The position numbers and the translations under genes were made by a program. Below, piece by piece: positions 46,827 through 56,756 of a stretch of DNA of 64,000 nucleotides. The notes under the pieces are model-generated. The model saw only the letters and a program-made list of their open reading frames with translations, was not told the DNA's origin and did no database searches. The DNA is from Ditibartonella choladocola. Lineage in GTDB: Bacteria; Pseudomonadota; Alphaproteobacteria; Rhizobiales; Rhizobiaceae. Numbering within the stretch: position 1 is the stretch's first letter; the number at the start of each line of letters is the position of its first letter. The stretch is from positions 1,116,001-1,180,000 of the forward strand of contig NZ_CP015625.1 in assembly GCF_002007565.1 (NCBI RefSeq), read 5' to 3'.

Positions 46827-47102
46827 GGAAATGACTGGCACATCTTTCTTAAAAGGGATTGGCAACTCTTTCTTGCCAGAGAAATGATATTCATTTTCGG
46901 GACATGATAGAACAGTCAAAACTCCAGAGTTTTATTGGTAAGCGGCAAAGAACAATTAGTCGGATTTGCTATTTTACCTCAGTGAGGAGAGGCATTTATA
47001 TAGAATTTGGCGGGTTCAGGCTTTGTTTTTGTCCTAATTTTTATTCCGTATTTTGAATTTACCGCTTGATGAAACGGTTTTATTTATCAATGCTTCACGG
47101 CA

Positions 47103-47134
47103 TTTAAAAAAAAACGGCTCCTGAAGAGGAGCCG
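47103..47134 (-). terminator. Intrinsic terminator of nrdJ
   Basis: Perfect 8-bp stem CGGCTCCT/AGGAGCCG (47115-47122 with 47127-47134), tetraloop GAAG on the plus strand (CTTC in the transcript). On the minus strand it is followed by an uninterrupted run of T residues (47106-47114 complement). It is 29 bp past the nrdJ stop. Confidence 0.93.
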
Positions 47135-47163
47135 CTTAAAAGATCAAATGACGTATAAAACGG

Positions 47164-50100
47164 TCAACTACATCCGCTTGTTGCACCACATGTGTCGCAT
47201 TTCAGGCAAGTGCCGTTACGCACCATTGTAAAATTCTGACATTCCGAACACATGTCTCCGGTATAGCCTTGCATCATCGCTTGTTTTCTACGGTCGGAGG
47301 CAAGCTTTTTTGCTTCAGCCACTTCATTGGCCATTTCTTCGGCCTTGGCTTCATCCGAAGTGTCGGCATCGAACAAATTATTTATCTTGTTCTCTTCCTC
47401 GGACAAGTCGGGTTTCAAAGCCGTAGCACCATGTGTTTCCAGCGAGGGTGAGGCCTTTGCCTGAACTGACGCTGCTGTCTTCAATGTCGTAACATTCGAC
47501 TTTGCAGAAGGTGTCGCAGAAGGCGTTGCAATTTTGGCAACCGGCCCTTTGGTTTCGGTAAGCTTCAACTTGTACCCGCGTGTCCAACCTGTTGAAATAA
47601 GATTGGTTTTTCCTTCCTTTACACCTTTGCCCAAGGCCGTATTTGAAAAATCCGACATATCGACATGGGCAAGATCATAACGTCCAAGATAAGAAACCGC
47701 GAGTTCACGGAATACATAGTCAAGAATTGATGTCGCGTTTTTGATTGCATCATTTCCTTGAACCATTCCTGCCGGTTCAAATTTGGTGAATGTAAATGCA
47801 TCGACATATTCTTCCAACGGTACGCCATATTGCAGCCCCAGCGAAATAGCGATGGCAAAATTGTTCATCATAGCGCGGAAAGCAGCGCCTTCTTTATGCA
47901 TATCAATGAAGATTTCGCCCAAACGGCCGTCGCCGAATTCACCCGTTCTAAGATAAACTTTATGCCCGCCAACAATGGCTTTTTGCGTGTAACCTTGCCG
48001 ACGGTTGGGGAGTTTTTCACGTTCATGAATATATTTCTCGACAACCTTTTCGACGATCTTTTCGGTAACCTTCGCAGTACGGGCAGCAGCCGGTTGTTCA
48101 ATCAGATTATCGACAGCATCGTCATCATCGTCATCGGCAATCAGGGATGCATTCAAGGGTTGCGATAATTTCGAGCCATCACGATAAAGCGCATTGGCTT
48201 TCAATGCGAGTTTCCATGACAACATGTAAGCATTGGCGCAATCTTCGACAGTTGCATCATTCGGCATATTGATCGTTTTGGAAATAGCCCCTGAAATGAA
48301 AGGCTGAGCTGCCGCCATCATGCGGATATGACTTTCAACCGAAAGATAGCGTTTGCCAATCTTTCCGCAAGCATTGGCGCAATCAAATACCGGATAATGC
48401 TCTTGTTTGAGATGGGGAGCACCTTCCAGTGTCATCGCACCGCAAACATGGAGATTGGCTGCCTCGATATCTTTTTTCGAGAAACCGAGAGCCGGTAACA
48501 TCTCAAAAGAAACATCATCAAGCTGCTCTTCGGTAAAGTTCAAGACATTTTTGCAGAAATCTTCACCAAGCGTCCATTTGTTGAAGACAAACTTGATGTC
48601 GAAGGCACTTTTCATTGCCTCGTTCAAAACTTCTATCTTTTCGTCGGAAAAGCCTTTTGCTTTTAATGTCGTAGGATTGATAGCAGGAGCCTGATTGATA
48701 TTTCCGTGGCCCACCGCATAAGCTTCGATTTCGGCGATCTGGCTTTCCGAATAGCCTAAAGTGCGCAAAGCTTCGGGAACTGCACGGTTGATAATCTTGA
48801 AATATCCGCCGCCAGCAAGCTTTTTGAACTTGACCAAAGCAAAATCAGGCTCGATTCCTGTCGTATCGCAATCCATAACCAGACCGATTGTTCCGGTCGG
48901 AGCGACAACTGTGGCCTGCGCATTGCGATAGCCATAGAGCTTGCCGAGTTCCAACGCTTTGTCCCAAGCCTTACGGGCGCGTTCAATCATCTTATGATCT
49001 GGACAATCTTTCTCGATTAAGGCGACCGGATTGACCGACAATCCTTCATAGCCGGTCGTTTCACCATAGGCAGCACGGCGATGGTTGCGAATAACCCGCA
49101 ACATATTTTCCTTATTCGGCTTATATCCTTTGAATGCACCAAGTTCCTTGGCCATTTCGGCAGATGTCGCATAGGCAACGCCGGTCATGATCGCTGTAAG
49201 CGCTCCACAAATTGCGCGCCCTTTGTTGGAATCATAAGGAATACCGGATGTCATCAACAGGCCGCCAATATTTGCATAGCCCAGACCGAGTGTGCGATAT
49301 TCATAGGAACGTTTGGCAATTTCTTTTGACGGGAATTGCGCCATCATGACCGATATTTCAAGAACAATCGTCCATAGGCGAACGCTATGTTCATAAGCAT
49401 CAAGATCATAGGAGCCATCATGATTCCGATAGGTCAACAGATTGATAGATGCAAGATTACAGGCTGTATCGTCGAGGAACATATATTCGGAACACGGGTT
49501 CGACGCGCGAATCGGCCCCTCAGCCGGCGACGTATGCCAATCATTCATTGTTGTGTTGAAGTGAACTCCGGGATCAGCCGAAGCCCATGCTGCGTAGGAA
49601 ATACGATCCCACAAATCACGGGCGCGCACTGTTTTGTGCACTTTTCCGTCTGTGCGGCGAATAAGGTTCCAATCGCTATCATTTTCGACAGCACGCAAGA
49701 ACTCGTCCTTCAAGGAAACCGAATTATTGGAGTTCTGGCCTGATACTGTGAGATAGGCTTCTGAATCCCAGTCTGTATCATATGTGTCAAATTCCATATC
49801 CCGAAAGCCTTGGCGGGCAAACTGGATCACGCGCTGGATGTAGTTTTCGGAAACCTGATCTTTTTTGGCTGCACGGATTTCACGCTTCAAAGCCGGATTT
49901 TTATTAGGATCAAAACAATCTCCATTATCTGCCTCGCAATTGATGCAAGCTTTCATAATGGCCGTAAGATGTTTTTTGACAATCTTGGAACCGGTAACCA
50001 GAGCAGCAACTTTTTGCTCTTCATGCACCTTCCAGTCGATATAGGCTTCAATATCGGGATGGTCGATATCGACAACAACCATCTTGGCGGCGCGCCGTGT

Positions 50101-50919
50101 CGTACCTCCGGATTTGATTGCACCGGCTGCCCGATCTCCGATTTTCAGAAAGCTCATCAAGCCGGAAGATTTACCACCGCCGGAAAGCTTTTCTCCCTGA
50201 CCGCGTAATTGCGAAAAATTGGAACCGGTTCCTGAGCCATATTTGAATAGACGGGCTTCACGCACCCACAAATCCATAATGCCACCTTCATTGACAAGGT
50301 CGTCGGCAACCGACTGGATGAAGCAAGCGTGAGGTTGCGGATGTTCATAGGACGATTTGGACCGTGTCAGCTCGCCGGTTTTCCAATCGACGTAAAAATG
50401 CCCCTGGCTTGGGCCATCAATACCATAAGCCCAGAACAGTCCGGTATTGAACCATTGCGGACTATTAGGTGCTACACGCTGGGTCGCCAGCATATAAGCG
50501 AGTTCATCGTGAAAAGCGAGAGCATCACTTTCAGTATCGAAATATTTGCCTTTCCACCCCCAATATGTCCATGTTCCTGCCAGACGATCGAAAACCTGAC
50601 GCGCATCCATTTCCGAACCATAGCGACGGTCTTCTGCCAGCTTTGCAAGTTCTTTTTCATCGGCAACCGAACGCCAAAGCCACGAAGGAACACCGTTTTC
50701 CTCGACTTTTTTCAGAACCGCCGGAACACCCGCTTTGCGGAAATATTTTTGTGCCAGAATATCGGCCGCTACCTGACTGAACTGGCTTGGAACATCAATA
50801 TTTTCGAGCCGGAAAACAATCGAACCATTCGGATTTTTTATTTCACTTGTCGCTTTATGGAATTCAATTCCTGAATAGGGAGATTGTCCCTCCTTGGTGA
50901 AATGGCGCGCGATTTTCAT
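47164..50919 (-). CDS. nrdJ: Vitamin B12-dependent (class II) ribonucleotide reductase
   Basis: A 1251-residue adenosylcobalamin-dependent reductase that makes dNTPs with or without oxygen. The N-terminal part includes [14 protein letters not shown] residues and [20 protein letters not shown]; substrate and radical-site cysteines are in [20 protein letters not shown] and [20 protein letters not shown], and [20 protein letters not shown] is the phosphate-binding finger loop. The C-terminal about 30 residues form a zinc ribbon CSEC-X10[13 protein letters not shown] carrying redox-active cysteines. Length and layout match the long alphaproteobacterial NrdJ. NrdR-box-like sites lie about 240 bp upstream. 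No cobalamin riboswitch was recognised. Confidence 0.98.
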   Translation of the reverse strand: MKIARHFTKEGQSPYSGIEFHKATSEIKNPNGSIVFRLENIDVPSQFSQVAADILAQKYFRKAGVPAVLKKVEENGVPSWLWRSVADEKELAKLAEDRRYGSEMDARQVFDRLAGTWTYWGWKGKYFDTESDALAFHDELAYMLATQRVAPNSPQWFNTGLFWAYGIDGPSQGHFYVDWKTGELTRSKSSYEHPQPHACFIQSVADDLVNEGGIMDLWVREARLFKYGSGTGSNFSQLRGQGEKLSGGGKSSGLMSFLKIGDRAAGAIKSGGTTRRAAKMVVVDIDHPDIEAYIDWKVHEEQKVAALVTGSKIVKKHLTAIMKACINCEADNGDCFDPNKNPALKREIRAAKKDQVSENYIQRVIQFARQGFRDMEFDTYDTDWDSEAYLTVSGQNSNNSVSLKDEFLRAVENDSDWNLIRRTDGKVHKTVRARDLWDRISYAAWASADPGVHFNTTMNDWHTSPAEGPIRASNPCSEYMFLDDTACNLASINLLTYRNHDGSYDLDAYEHSVRLWTIVLEISVMMAQFPSKEIAKRSYEYRTLGLGYANIGGLLMTSGIPYDSNKGRAICGALTAIMTGVAYATSAEMAKELGAFKGYKPNKENMLRVIRNHRRAAYGETTGYEGLSVNPVALIEKDCPDHKMIERARKAWDKALELGKLYGYRNAQATVVAPTGTIGLVMDCDTTGIEPDFALVKFKKLAGGGYFKIINRAVPEALRTLGYSESQIAEIEAYAVGHGNINQAPAINPTTLKAKGFSDEKIEVLNEAMKSAFDIKFVFNKWTLGEDFCKNVLNFTEEQLDDVSFEMLPALGFSKKDIEAANLHVCGAMTLEGAPHLKQEHYPVFDCANACGKIGKRYLSVESHIRMMAAAQPFISGAISKTINMPNDATVEDCANAYMLSWKLALKANALYRDGSKLSQPLNASLIADDDDDDAVDNLIEQPAAARTAKVTEKIVEKVVEKYIHEREKLPNRRQGYTQKAIVGGHKVYLRTGEFGDGRLGEIFIDMHKEGAAFRAMMNNFAIAISLGLQYGVPLEEYVDAFTFTKFEPAGMVQGNDAIKNATSILDYVFRELAVSYLGRYDLAHVDMSDFSNTALGKGVKEGKTNLISTGWTRGYKLKLTETKGPVAKIATPSATPSAKSNVTTLKTAASVQAKASPSLETHGATALKPDLSEEENKINNLFDADTSDEAKAEEMANEVAEAKKLASDRRKQAMMQGYTGDMCSECQNFTMVRNGTCLKCDTCGATSGCS

Positions 50920-51770
50920 AGCCTGTCCTTATTCAATATGTTGTGTTTGTAACTGGTCGGCAAAATCCGCCCGATACAAATCTCTCCAAAACCTCTTCCA
51001 TCACAAAACCGGATGGCAGAGACTAACCCCCAATTTCAACAACCGGCATGAGATAATGGCAAACAGAAACACTGTTCTGCCCCTATCCGATACCTGTCAA
51101 ACATCTCGTATAAAAAAGATGCATGCACTACATTCTGTGGTGCTAACGGATAACTAACACAAAATATAGTAAATTTTTCATAAATTTTTAAGTTTTACAC
51201 AACGCTTAGTGAACCTTTTTATGTGCACACAACAACAAAAATGCGAGCTATTCCTGCTCGCAATTACAACCTTTTGACTGCACACAAAACTACGCATGAT
51301 TACAGATTTGAAACGTCCTCCATTTTTCAATGCAGGAGCAATTATGCATAAAAGAGCAAAACGCCATTGCCGTCAAGGAGTCGTTTGTTCAAATCACCAA
51401 ACAACTAGATATGGTATGTTTCACAGTGGAAAAATGATGTGAATAACGGGGACGATATAATTCAACGCTTTATTTTTTTTCAAACAGCGTGACTCTATTC
51501 CGTATTAAAAATATGAACGCGATAGGAACATAATTTTAAAAAAATGCTGATAAAATGGTGACATAGGGAAACTCCCGAAACCGAATCAGCATGATTGACC
51601 GAATCACCGTGATTGGCCGGATGAATTTGCCGGATTGATTGCTTGACAGCTTCACCGATGAGTCCCGAGAAATTGGGGTGGGGCAGGGCATTTCAAATTT
51701 ATCTTCACCAGCGCAGACAATAGTGGGATAACAACATTTATTAACGGGACCGGTATTATCTACGCGGACC
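50920..51770. other. Long AT-rich region upstream of nrdJ
   Basis: About 850 bp with no supported gene. It holds the presumed nrdJ promoter region, NrdR-box-like sites (see separate entry), and an 18-bp direct repeat CCGAATCAGCATGATTGA / CCGAATCACCGTGATTGG at 51581-51598 and 51599-51616. Toward 51741-51790 degenerate units of about 20 bp (TTATTAACGGGACCGG, TATTATCTACGCGGACCG, TGTTATCAACGCGAGCGG) lead into the 106-bp array. Confidence 0.55.
51159..51212. promoter_or_regulatory. NrdR-box-like sites upstream of nrdJ
   Basis: ACACAAAATATAGTAA (51159-51174) agrees with the NrdR box consensus acaCwAtATaTwGtgt at 13 of 16 positions. A weaker ACACAACGCTTAGTGA (51197-51212) agrees at 11. NrdR boxes normally occur in pairs upstream of ribonucleotide reductase genes. 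The 38-bp spacing here is not one of the usual helical distances, so the second site is less sure. nrdR itself starts at 63972. Confidence 0.5.
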
Positions 51771-52298
51771 GTGTTATCAACGCGAGCGGTAATCCAATAA
51801 CAGTTTTTGAGTTGTGGTTCTCCGACTCGGGTTGCAGTTTCTTCGGGAGTAACCCGTTCAAGAATAGGCGGACGGTGTTATCAACGCGGGCGGTAATCGA
51901 ATAACAGTTTTTTTGAGTTGTTTTTCCACGACCCGCTTTGCAGTTTCTTCGGGAGTAACCCGTTCAAGAATAGGCGGACGGTGTTATCAACGCGGGCGGT
52001 AATCGAATAACAGTTTTTTTGAGTTGTTTTTCCACGACCCGCTTTGCTGCTTCTTCGGGAGTAACCCGTTCAAGAATACGCAGACGGTGTTATCAACGGG
52101 GGCGGTAATCCAATAACAGTTTTTTTGAGTTGTTTTTCCACAACCCGCTTTGCTGCTTCTTCGGGCGTAACCCGTTCAAGAATAGGCGGACGGTGTTATC
52201 AACGAGGCCGGTAATCCAATAACAGTTTTTTCAGTTGTGGTTCCACAACCCGCTTTGCTGCTTCTTCGGGAGTAACCCATTCAAAAATACGCTGCCCC
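51771..52298. repeat. Tandem array of about 106 bp, derived from the 3' end of the Nudix gene
   Basis: Five units begin with GTGTTATCAACG-like sequence at 51771, 51875, 51981, 52087 and 52193 (periods 104, 106, 106, 106). The last unit is the true 3' end of the Nudix gene (stop codon at 52199). The other four, read on the minus strand, carry the same VTPEEAAKRVVE coding sequence and the YRPR-type end but with one extra A in the Lys-Lys-Leu run and a shared Trp-to-Arg codon change, so they are non-coding copies. Similarity to the gene falls with distance; unit 1 is the most diverged. Confidence 0.92.
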
Positions 52299-52693
52299 CG
52301 TTCCGGCCATTTTTTTTCTTGATGGGAATAAAGAACGGCAAATACGTCGACACTAAAATTCCCGTTTTCGCCTCCCGGCATGTCATTCTTGGTGTATTGA
52401 TAGGATCCTATTGATGCGATTTCCACAATGCCGCGCACGCCCGCTTCTTCATATGCTTCCTGAAGGGCTGCCTGAGACAAAGTGCGACCCGGCATGGGCC
52501 AGCCCTTCGGTATAATCCAGCGGCCGGTACCTCTACTAGTAATGAGCAGAAATTCGACAGCCCCTTTTTGCAGGCGATAAACCAGTGCACCAACTTGCAA
52601 AAAATTGTTGCCGTCGACCACTATCTTCTTATCGGCAGCAACCAGATCACCATTGATACCGGCAGATTGAACCATGTGAAACCTTTTTCGCAA
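52199..52693 (-). CDS. Nudix hydrolase
   Basis: A 164-residue protein of the DIPP/diadenosine-polyphosphate-like Nudix group common in alphaproteobacteria. RWIIPKGWPMPGRTLSQAAL leads into the Nudix helix QEAYEEAGVRG (about residues 80-90). The E-E-x-G core that binds Mg is present; two outer positions of the classical box (the first Glu and the Arg) are Arg and Gln, as is often seen in this subgroup. Probable substrates are diphosphoinositol- or dinucleoside-polyphosphate-like, not certain. Its 3' end (last about 30 codons) is tandemly duplicated downstream into a decayed array. No operon partner within 120 bp. Confidence 0.92.
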   Translation of the reverse strand: MRKRFHMVQSAGINGDLVAADKKIVVDGNNFLQVGALVYRLQKGAVEFLLITSRGTGRWIIPKGWPMPGRTLSQAALQEAYEEAGVRGIVEIASIGSYQYTKNDMPGGENGNFSVDVFAVLYSHQEKKWPERGQRIFEWVTPEEAAKRVVEPQLKKLLLDYRPR

Positions 52694-52815
52694 TGAGCAT
52701 TTTGAAAGTAATCAAAATAATTTTCGTATTGTGACAGAGAAAGTTCTTTATTTTCTGTCACTCATAGTACCTCGTTAAGTTTAACACAAAAACTTTTGAT
52801 ATTTTATTACAAAAT

Positions 52816-54069
52816 CTATTTGGGAGACGGGCAAAAAGTCTTGACGATCGCGCGAATACCATTTCCCGGATACATTCCCTCACGCATAAAAATATTTCTG
52901 AGCGGCGCAAAATTTCTCAACAATTCGAGGCCGAGACTTCTGACCAGTTGTGCAGGCAACATATCGGAAAGAAGTGCTTTATTGAGAGCGTGGACAGAAC
53001 CGGTACGAACCCAAATATCGGTTTTTCGATATTTATTGTAGTTTTCCATAACCCGATCACTCCCCGGATCGCTCACGTCGCTCTCTATGGCTTTGACCAT
53101 ATTGATGGCATCGCGAACGCCGAGATTGAGCCCTTGCGCACCGATTGGCGGAAATACATGGGCTGCCTCGCCAACAAGAATTGTTCGTTTTGTCGCAAAG
53201 GATTTCGGCACAATACCGGATAATGGCCACGCTTGAGCCGGCGTTATCACGGTCACTTTTCCAAGCATTGCCTGCATACGCTCTTCGATTGCACGGGCAA
53301 GTCCTTCCGGCCCAAGACCAAGAATTTTATTGGCGCGTTCGGGATTGAGAACCCAAACCAGACTCGATTTGTTGCCTGGCAACGGAACTTGTGTAAACGG
53401 CCCATCTTCCGTATGAAATTCGGTCGATATATTATTGTGTGGAAATTCATGCGAAAAGCTCAGAATAACCGCAGTTTGAGGATAGTTCCACTGGCGACAA
53501 TCAATTCCGGCAGCAATACGTGCTTTTGAATTTCTTCCGTCGGCCGCAACGACAAGACCAACGTCCAATGTGGTATCGTCGTCAAGAGTGATCGTTATGT
53601 GGTCGTTAGAATGCACAACCGATTTTGCGGAAAGTTCCAATCTTTCGACGAGTTCACAGTCAAGAACGGCCTTATTGATTGCGCTATTCAAGGCCACATT
53701 CGGCATGTTGTAACCGAATGCGATTTCGCCGATTTCCGATGAACGGAAGCTCACGACCGGACTGCGGATGAGCCTTTTTGTCCCGTCAACGATTCGCATG
53801 GTTGAAAGTGCTGCCGCTTCATCTTGCAAATTTTTCCAGATATTAAGAGAATCGAGAATTTTGATAGCCGGCATCATCAAGGCAGTGGTACGTAAATCAT
53901 TGGCATTTGTATCAGGGCCGATCAAAAACGATCGAAAACCTTTTTGCGCTGCTGCAAGCGCAGAAATCATGCCCGCCGGCCCCGCGCCGATGATTGCTAT
54001 TGCCTTCTTGTTTTTATCTGCCGGAGCTGCCATTGCCAAGCCTTTCTGCTGGATTATGTTCGGGAACAA
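52816..54069 (-). CDS. UbiH/UbiF family FAD-dependent ubiquinone hydroxylase
   Basis: A 405-417 residue class A flavoprotein monooxygenase, probably hydroxylating the ubiquinone ring. The FAD-binding start is AIAIIGAGPAGMISALAAAQ; the D-G motif is VAADGRNSKARIAAGI; and the FAD/substrate signature is ILVGEAAHVFPPIGAQGLNLGVRDA without a break in the motif. Alphaproteobacteria use related proteins (UbiL, UbiM, UbiH) with different positional specificity, so the hydroxylated carbon cannot be read. The frame opens at 54069, but Met13 (54033, MAAPADKNKK) may be the real start. It is divergent from pcs. Confidence 0.93.
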   Translation of the reverse strand: MFPNIIQQKGLAMAAPADKNKKAIAIIGAGPAGMISALAAAQKGFRSFLIGPDTNANDLRTTALMMPAIKILDSLNIWKNLQDEAAALSTMRIVDGTKRLIRSPVVSFRSSEIGEIAFGYNMPNVALNSAINKAVLDCELVERLELSAKSVVHSNDHITITLDDDTTLDVGLVVAADGRNSKARIAAGIDCRQWNYPQTAVILSFSHEFPHNNISTEFHTEDGPFTQVPLPGNKSSLVWVLNPERANKILGLGPEGLARAIEERMQAMLGKVTVITPAQAWPLSGIVPKSFATKRTILVGEAAHVFPPIGAQGLNLGVRDAINMVKAIESDVSDPGSDRVMENYNKYRKTDIWVRTGSVHALNKALLSDMLPAQLVRSLGLELLRNFAPLRNIFMREGMYPGNGIRAIVKTFCPSPK

Positions 54070-54176
54070 TCACTTATCAGTGTTAACACAATATGTGGAT
54101 CAATCCAGTAATTACAATCAATTGTTTCAATTTTTGTGATCGGTGATACAAAGAGCATAAAAATTCATGCAGGAAT

Positions 54177-54980
54177 GTGATAATCACATTTGACAAGAGG
54201 GACTATACTGCTTTGAAAAACAAACTTGCCGGCAAAATAAAGAGTGGTGCTGAGAAGTTACGTCATAAAAAAGTAACAATGCCACAAGCACGGGCATTTT
54301 CTGTTCATCTTCTTACTGCATCGGGATCGTTTCTGGCTTTCCTGTCATTGGTTGCCGCTTCCGAGAAAGAATGGACAGCGATGTTCGGTTGGCTAGGCCT
54401 TGCGCTGTTGGTAGACGGCATTGACGGACCCATCGCCAGAAAACTGCAAGTCAAATATGTTCTTCCGACATGGTCGGGCGAGCTGCTCGACAATATTATC
54501 GACTATGTTACTTACGTCCTCATTCCTGCATTTGCACTTTATCAAAGCGGTTTTATGGGCGAAGGATTGTCGTTTCTTTCAGGCGCAATCATAGTCGTCT
54601 CTTCCGCGATTTATTACGCCGACACGGGCATGAAAACCAAGGAGAACTTTTTTAAAGGTTTTCCGGTTGTCTGGAACATGTTGATTTTCACCTTGTTTAT
54701 TGTCAAACCCGGCGAATGGGCAGCGTTCAGTATCGTGGTCATATCGGCGATTATTTCATTTCTCCCGATCTATTTTCTGCATCCCGTCAGAGTGGTTCGT
54801 CTGCGCCCGCTTAACCTTACTATTTTTCTAATCTGGTGTGCGCTTGGTATTATCGGCATTTGTTATCGGCTTGATGCTCCCGAATGGGTGAAAATCGGCA
54901 TGACAATTTCCGGTTTGTATATTTATCTTATCGGTGCGGTCATGCAATTGTTTCCAGGCTTGGGGGCGCGTAGAGCTTAA
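54177..54980 (+). CDS. pcs: Phosphatidylcholine synthase
   Basis: An integral membrane CDP-alcohol phosphotransferase that condenses CDP-diacylglycerol with choline directly, a pathway typical of Brucella, Bartonella and rhizobia and dependent on host or environmental choline. The motif D-x2-D-G-x2-A-R-...-G-x3-D-x3-D is present as VDGIDGPIARKL and SGELLDNIIDYVTYV. There are about seven transmembrane segments. The frame starts GTG 54177 (267 residues), but AGGA is only 2 bases away; TTG 54213 or ATG 54279 (MPQARAFSVHLLTA, 233 residues) fit family length better. It is divergent from the UbiH-like gene. Confidence 0.95.
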   Translation: MIITFDKRDYTALKNKLAGKIKSGAEKLRHKKVTMPQARAFSVHLLTASGSFLAFLSLVAASEKEWTAMFGWLGLALLVDGIDGPIARKLQVKYVLPTWSGELLDNIIDYVTYVLIPAFALYQSGFMGEGLSFLSGAIIVVSSAIYYADTGMKTKENFFKGFPVVWNMLIFTLFIVKPGEWAAFSIVVISAIISFLPIYFLHPVRVVRLRPLNLTIFLIWCALGIIGICYRLDAPEWVKIGMTISGLYIYLIGAVMQLFPGLGARRA

Positions 54981-55110
54981 GCGCCAAAATTTACCAAAAA
55001 TTAATTTTTGTCGTTTGCGTGCGTTCGGAACTGCCAAGGTCGATTGATTTTGATGTGCATAATGATTTAAATAGCGAAAGCCTTTCAGTTTTCCTAAGGA
55101 GTTTTGGGCG

Positions 55111-56160
55111 ATGCAACTTGATTTTGGTGGCGGGAACGAGGTCACGTTTTTGAAAGAAGGTCGCGCCGGAATCATTCGGCTCACACGCCCCGAATCGTTG
55201 AATGCATTAAGTTTAAACATGGTGCTTGCCCTTGAAAAAGCGTTGCGCAGTTGGGAAACCGATGATGACGTATTGTGCGTGATGGTCGAGGGAGAGGGGC
55301 GAGCATTCTGTTCCGGTGGCGATGTTGTCTCGGCCTATAAAGAAGGCAAGGCAGGGCGTCCGGCATACAATTATTTTTCTTCCGAATATAAGCTTGACGG
55401 TTATATCGGACGTTTTCCGAAGCCGTATATTGCGATACTTGACGGGATTTGTATGGGGGGTGGCGCAGGTATTTCGGTTCACGGTTCTCATCGCATTGTT
55501 ACCGAAAACACACTTTTCGCTATGCCGGAAAGTGCTATCGGTTTTTTCCCGGATGTCGGCGCCGGTGATTTTCTTTCACGCTTGGGAGGAAATTTCGGTA
55601 TGTATTTGGCGCTGACAGGTGCCAGATGCAAATGGGGCGACTGTTTGCAAACAGGGTTGGCTACCCATGCTGTATCGCAAGAAAATCTGGAAGATTTGCG
55701 AGCCAGTATTATCGAACAAGGCAATCCACGTCCGGCTCTGGAAAAATATTCTGTCGAGGTCAATTTTGAAACAGGCGCCGAAACAAGATCGTTAATCGGT
55801 GAATGTTTCGGCACAGAGACACTTGAAGAATGTATCAACATATTGAAACAGAAAGCAGGCGAGGGGAACGAGTTTGCAAAAACAACGCTTGAAACTCTCT
55901 TGAAACGCTCGCCGACCAGTCTGGCTGTCATTTGGCGGTCGATGACGCAATGTAAGCCGCTGGGACTTAATGATTGCTTGAAAGTTGAAAACAGAATTGC
56001 CCATCATATGATGGACAACCATGATTTTTATGAAGGTGTGCGTGCAGTATTGATTGACAAGGACAATGATCCGCATTGGCAACCGGATAGTTTAGCCGGA
56101 GTAAGTGATGAAATTGTCGATTCCTATTTTCAGCCGGTCGAGAAAGAATTGGAGATTTGA
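55111..56160 (+). CDS. Enoyl-CoA hydratase/isomerase family protein, 3-hydroxyisobutyryl-CoA hydrolase type
   Basis: A 349-residue crotonase-fold protein. The oxyanion-hole segments are GEGRAFCSGGDVVSAYKEGK and the ILDGICMGGGAGISVHGSHR loop; MPESAIGFFPDVGAGDFLSR with its catalytic Glu-Asp pair, and the long C-terminal extension (TSLAVIWRSMTQCKPLGLND), mark the HIBCH subgroup of valine catabolism rather than a simple hydratase. Length also fits (about 350). AAGGAG lies about 8 bases before the ATG. The stop overlaps the DUF6163 start (TGATG). Confidence 0.93.
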   Translation: MQLDFGGGNEVTFLKEGRAGIIRLTRPESLNALSLNMVLALEKALRSWETDDDVLCVMVEGEGRAFCSGGDVVSAYKEGKAGRPAYNYFSSEYKLDGYIGRFPKPYIAILDGICMGGGAGISVHGSHRIVTENTLFAMPESAIGFFPDVGAGDFLSRLGGNFGMYLALTGARCKWGDCLQTGLATHAVSQENLEDLRASIIEQGNPRPALEKYSVEVNFETGAETRSLIGECFGTETLEECINILKQKAGEGNEFAKTTLETLLKRSPTSLAVIWRSMTQCKPLGLNDCLKVENRIAHHMMDNHDFYEGVRAVLIDKDNDPHWQPDSLAGVSDEIVDSYFQPVEKELEI

Positions 56161-56576
56161 TGGATAACCAGTTGCGTCAAGTGGTTAAACCAAATCTGGT
56201 ATTATCGGCTTATTCAATTTTTCTTCGCTGTATTGCTGTTATTGCTCTTTTATTTGCAATTTTTTATTGGATCCGACTTGTTGGCGTATTTCCCGGTGAA
56301 TTGTGGCGTATCGACCGGATGCCGTGGCTTTGGCAAGTTTTGACCGTTGTTTTGTCGGTGATTTACCCGATTGCGGCACTCGGACTATGGATGGGGTCGC
56401 TCTGGGGAATTATTTTATGGTTTTTTGCCGCACTGACGGAATCATTGGCATTTACTCTCTATAGCGCGAACTTTGTTTTCTTTCCCTCTCTTGCGGTATT
56501 CCATTTCCTGATTCTGTTGCTATTTATTATGATGCAAGTTTTGCTCCACCTCAAAACTAACAAAAAGTTACTCTAG
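56160..56576 (+). CDS. DUF6163 family membrane protein
   Basis: A 138-residue protein with four transmembrane helices (about 16-36, 58-76, 80-100 and 105-127), opening MDNQLRQVVKPNLVLSAYSI and including WRIDRMPWLWQVLTVVLSVI and YPIAALGLWMGSLWGIILWF. It matches the small membrane family DUF6163 restricted to Hyphomicrobiales; no function is known. It is coupled to the HIBCH-like gene by a TGATG overlap. An in-frame TTG one codon earlier is the alternative start. The conserved partnership could mean a role near CoA-thioester metabolism, but this is guesswork. Confidence 0.8.
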   Translation: MDNQLRQVVKPNLVLSAYSIFLRCIAVIALLFAIFYWIRLVGVFPGELWRIDRMPWLWQVLTVVLSVIYPIAALGLWMGSLWGIILWFFAALTESLAFTLYSANFVFFPSLAVFHFLILLLFIMMQVLLHLKTNKKLL

Positions 56577-56756
56577 TTACCTATTTTTAACGGGAAGCTG
56601 TCTATATCATCGGAATGTTCAAGGTGTACTTTTCGTTAGACATGATAAAGACACAAAAATGTATCAAGCAAAGAAAACGCAACAATACTTCCATTAAATA
56701 TTTTTTAGCATGGGTGTCGATATTTATCGGCAATGGTGTGCTTGGAAAAATCGGGA

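Noticed and set aside
50920..51300. Cobalamin riboswitch in front of nrdJ
   Set aside because: A B12-dependent enzyme made this worth checking, but I could not find the B12-box core (GCCACTG-type) on the minus strand in this region.
51581..52298. CRISPR array
   Set aside because: The regularly spaced repeats are direct copies of a gene end about 106 bp long without unique spacers, and no cas genes are nearby.
51741..52298. Insertion sequence or MITE
   Set aside because: No terminal inverted repeats or target duplications were seen, and the unit is explained by duplication of the Nudix gene end.
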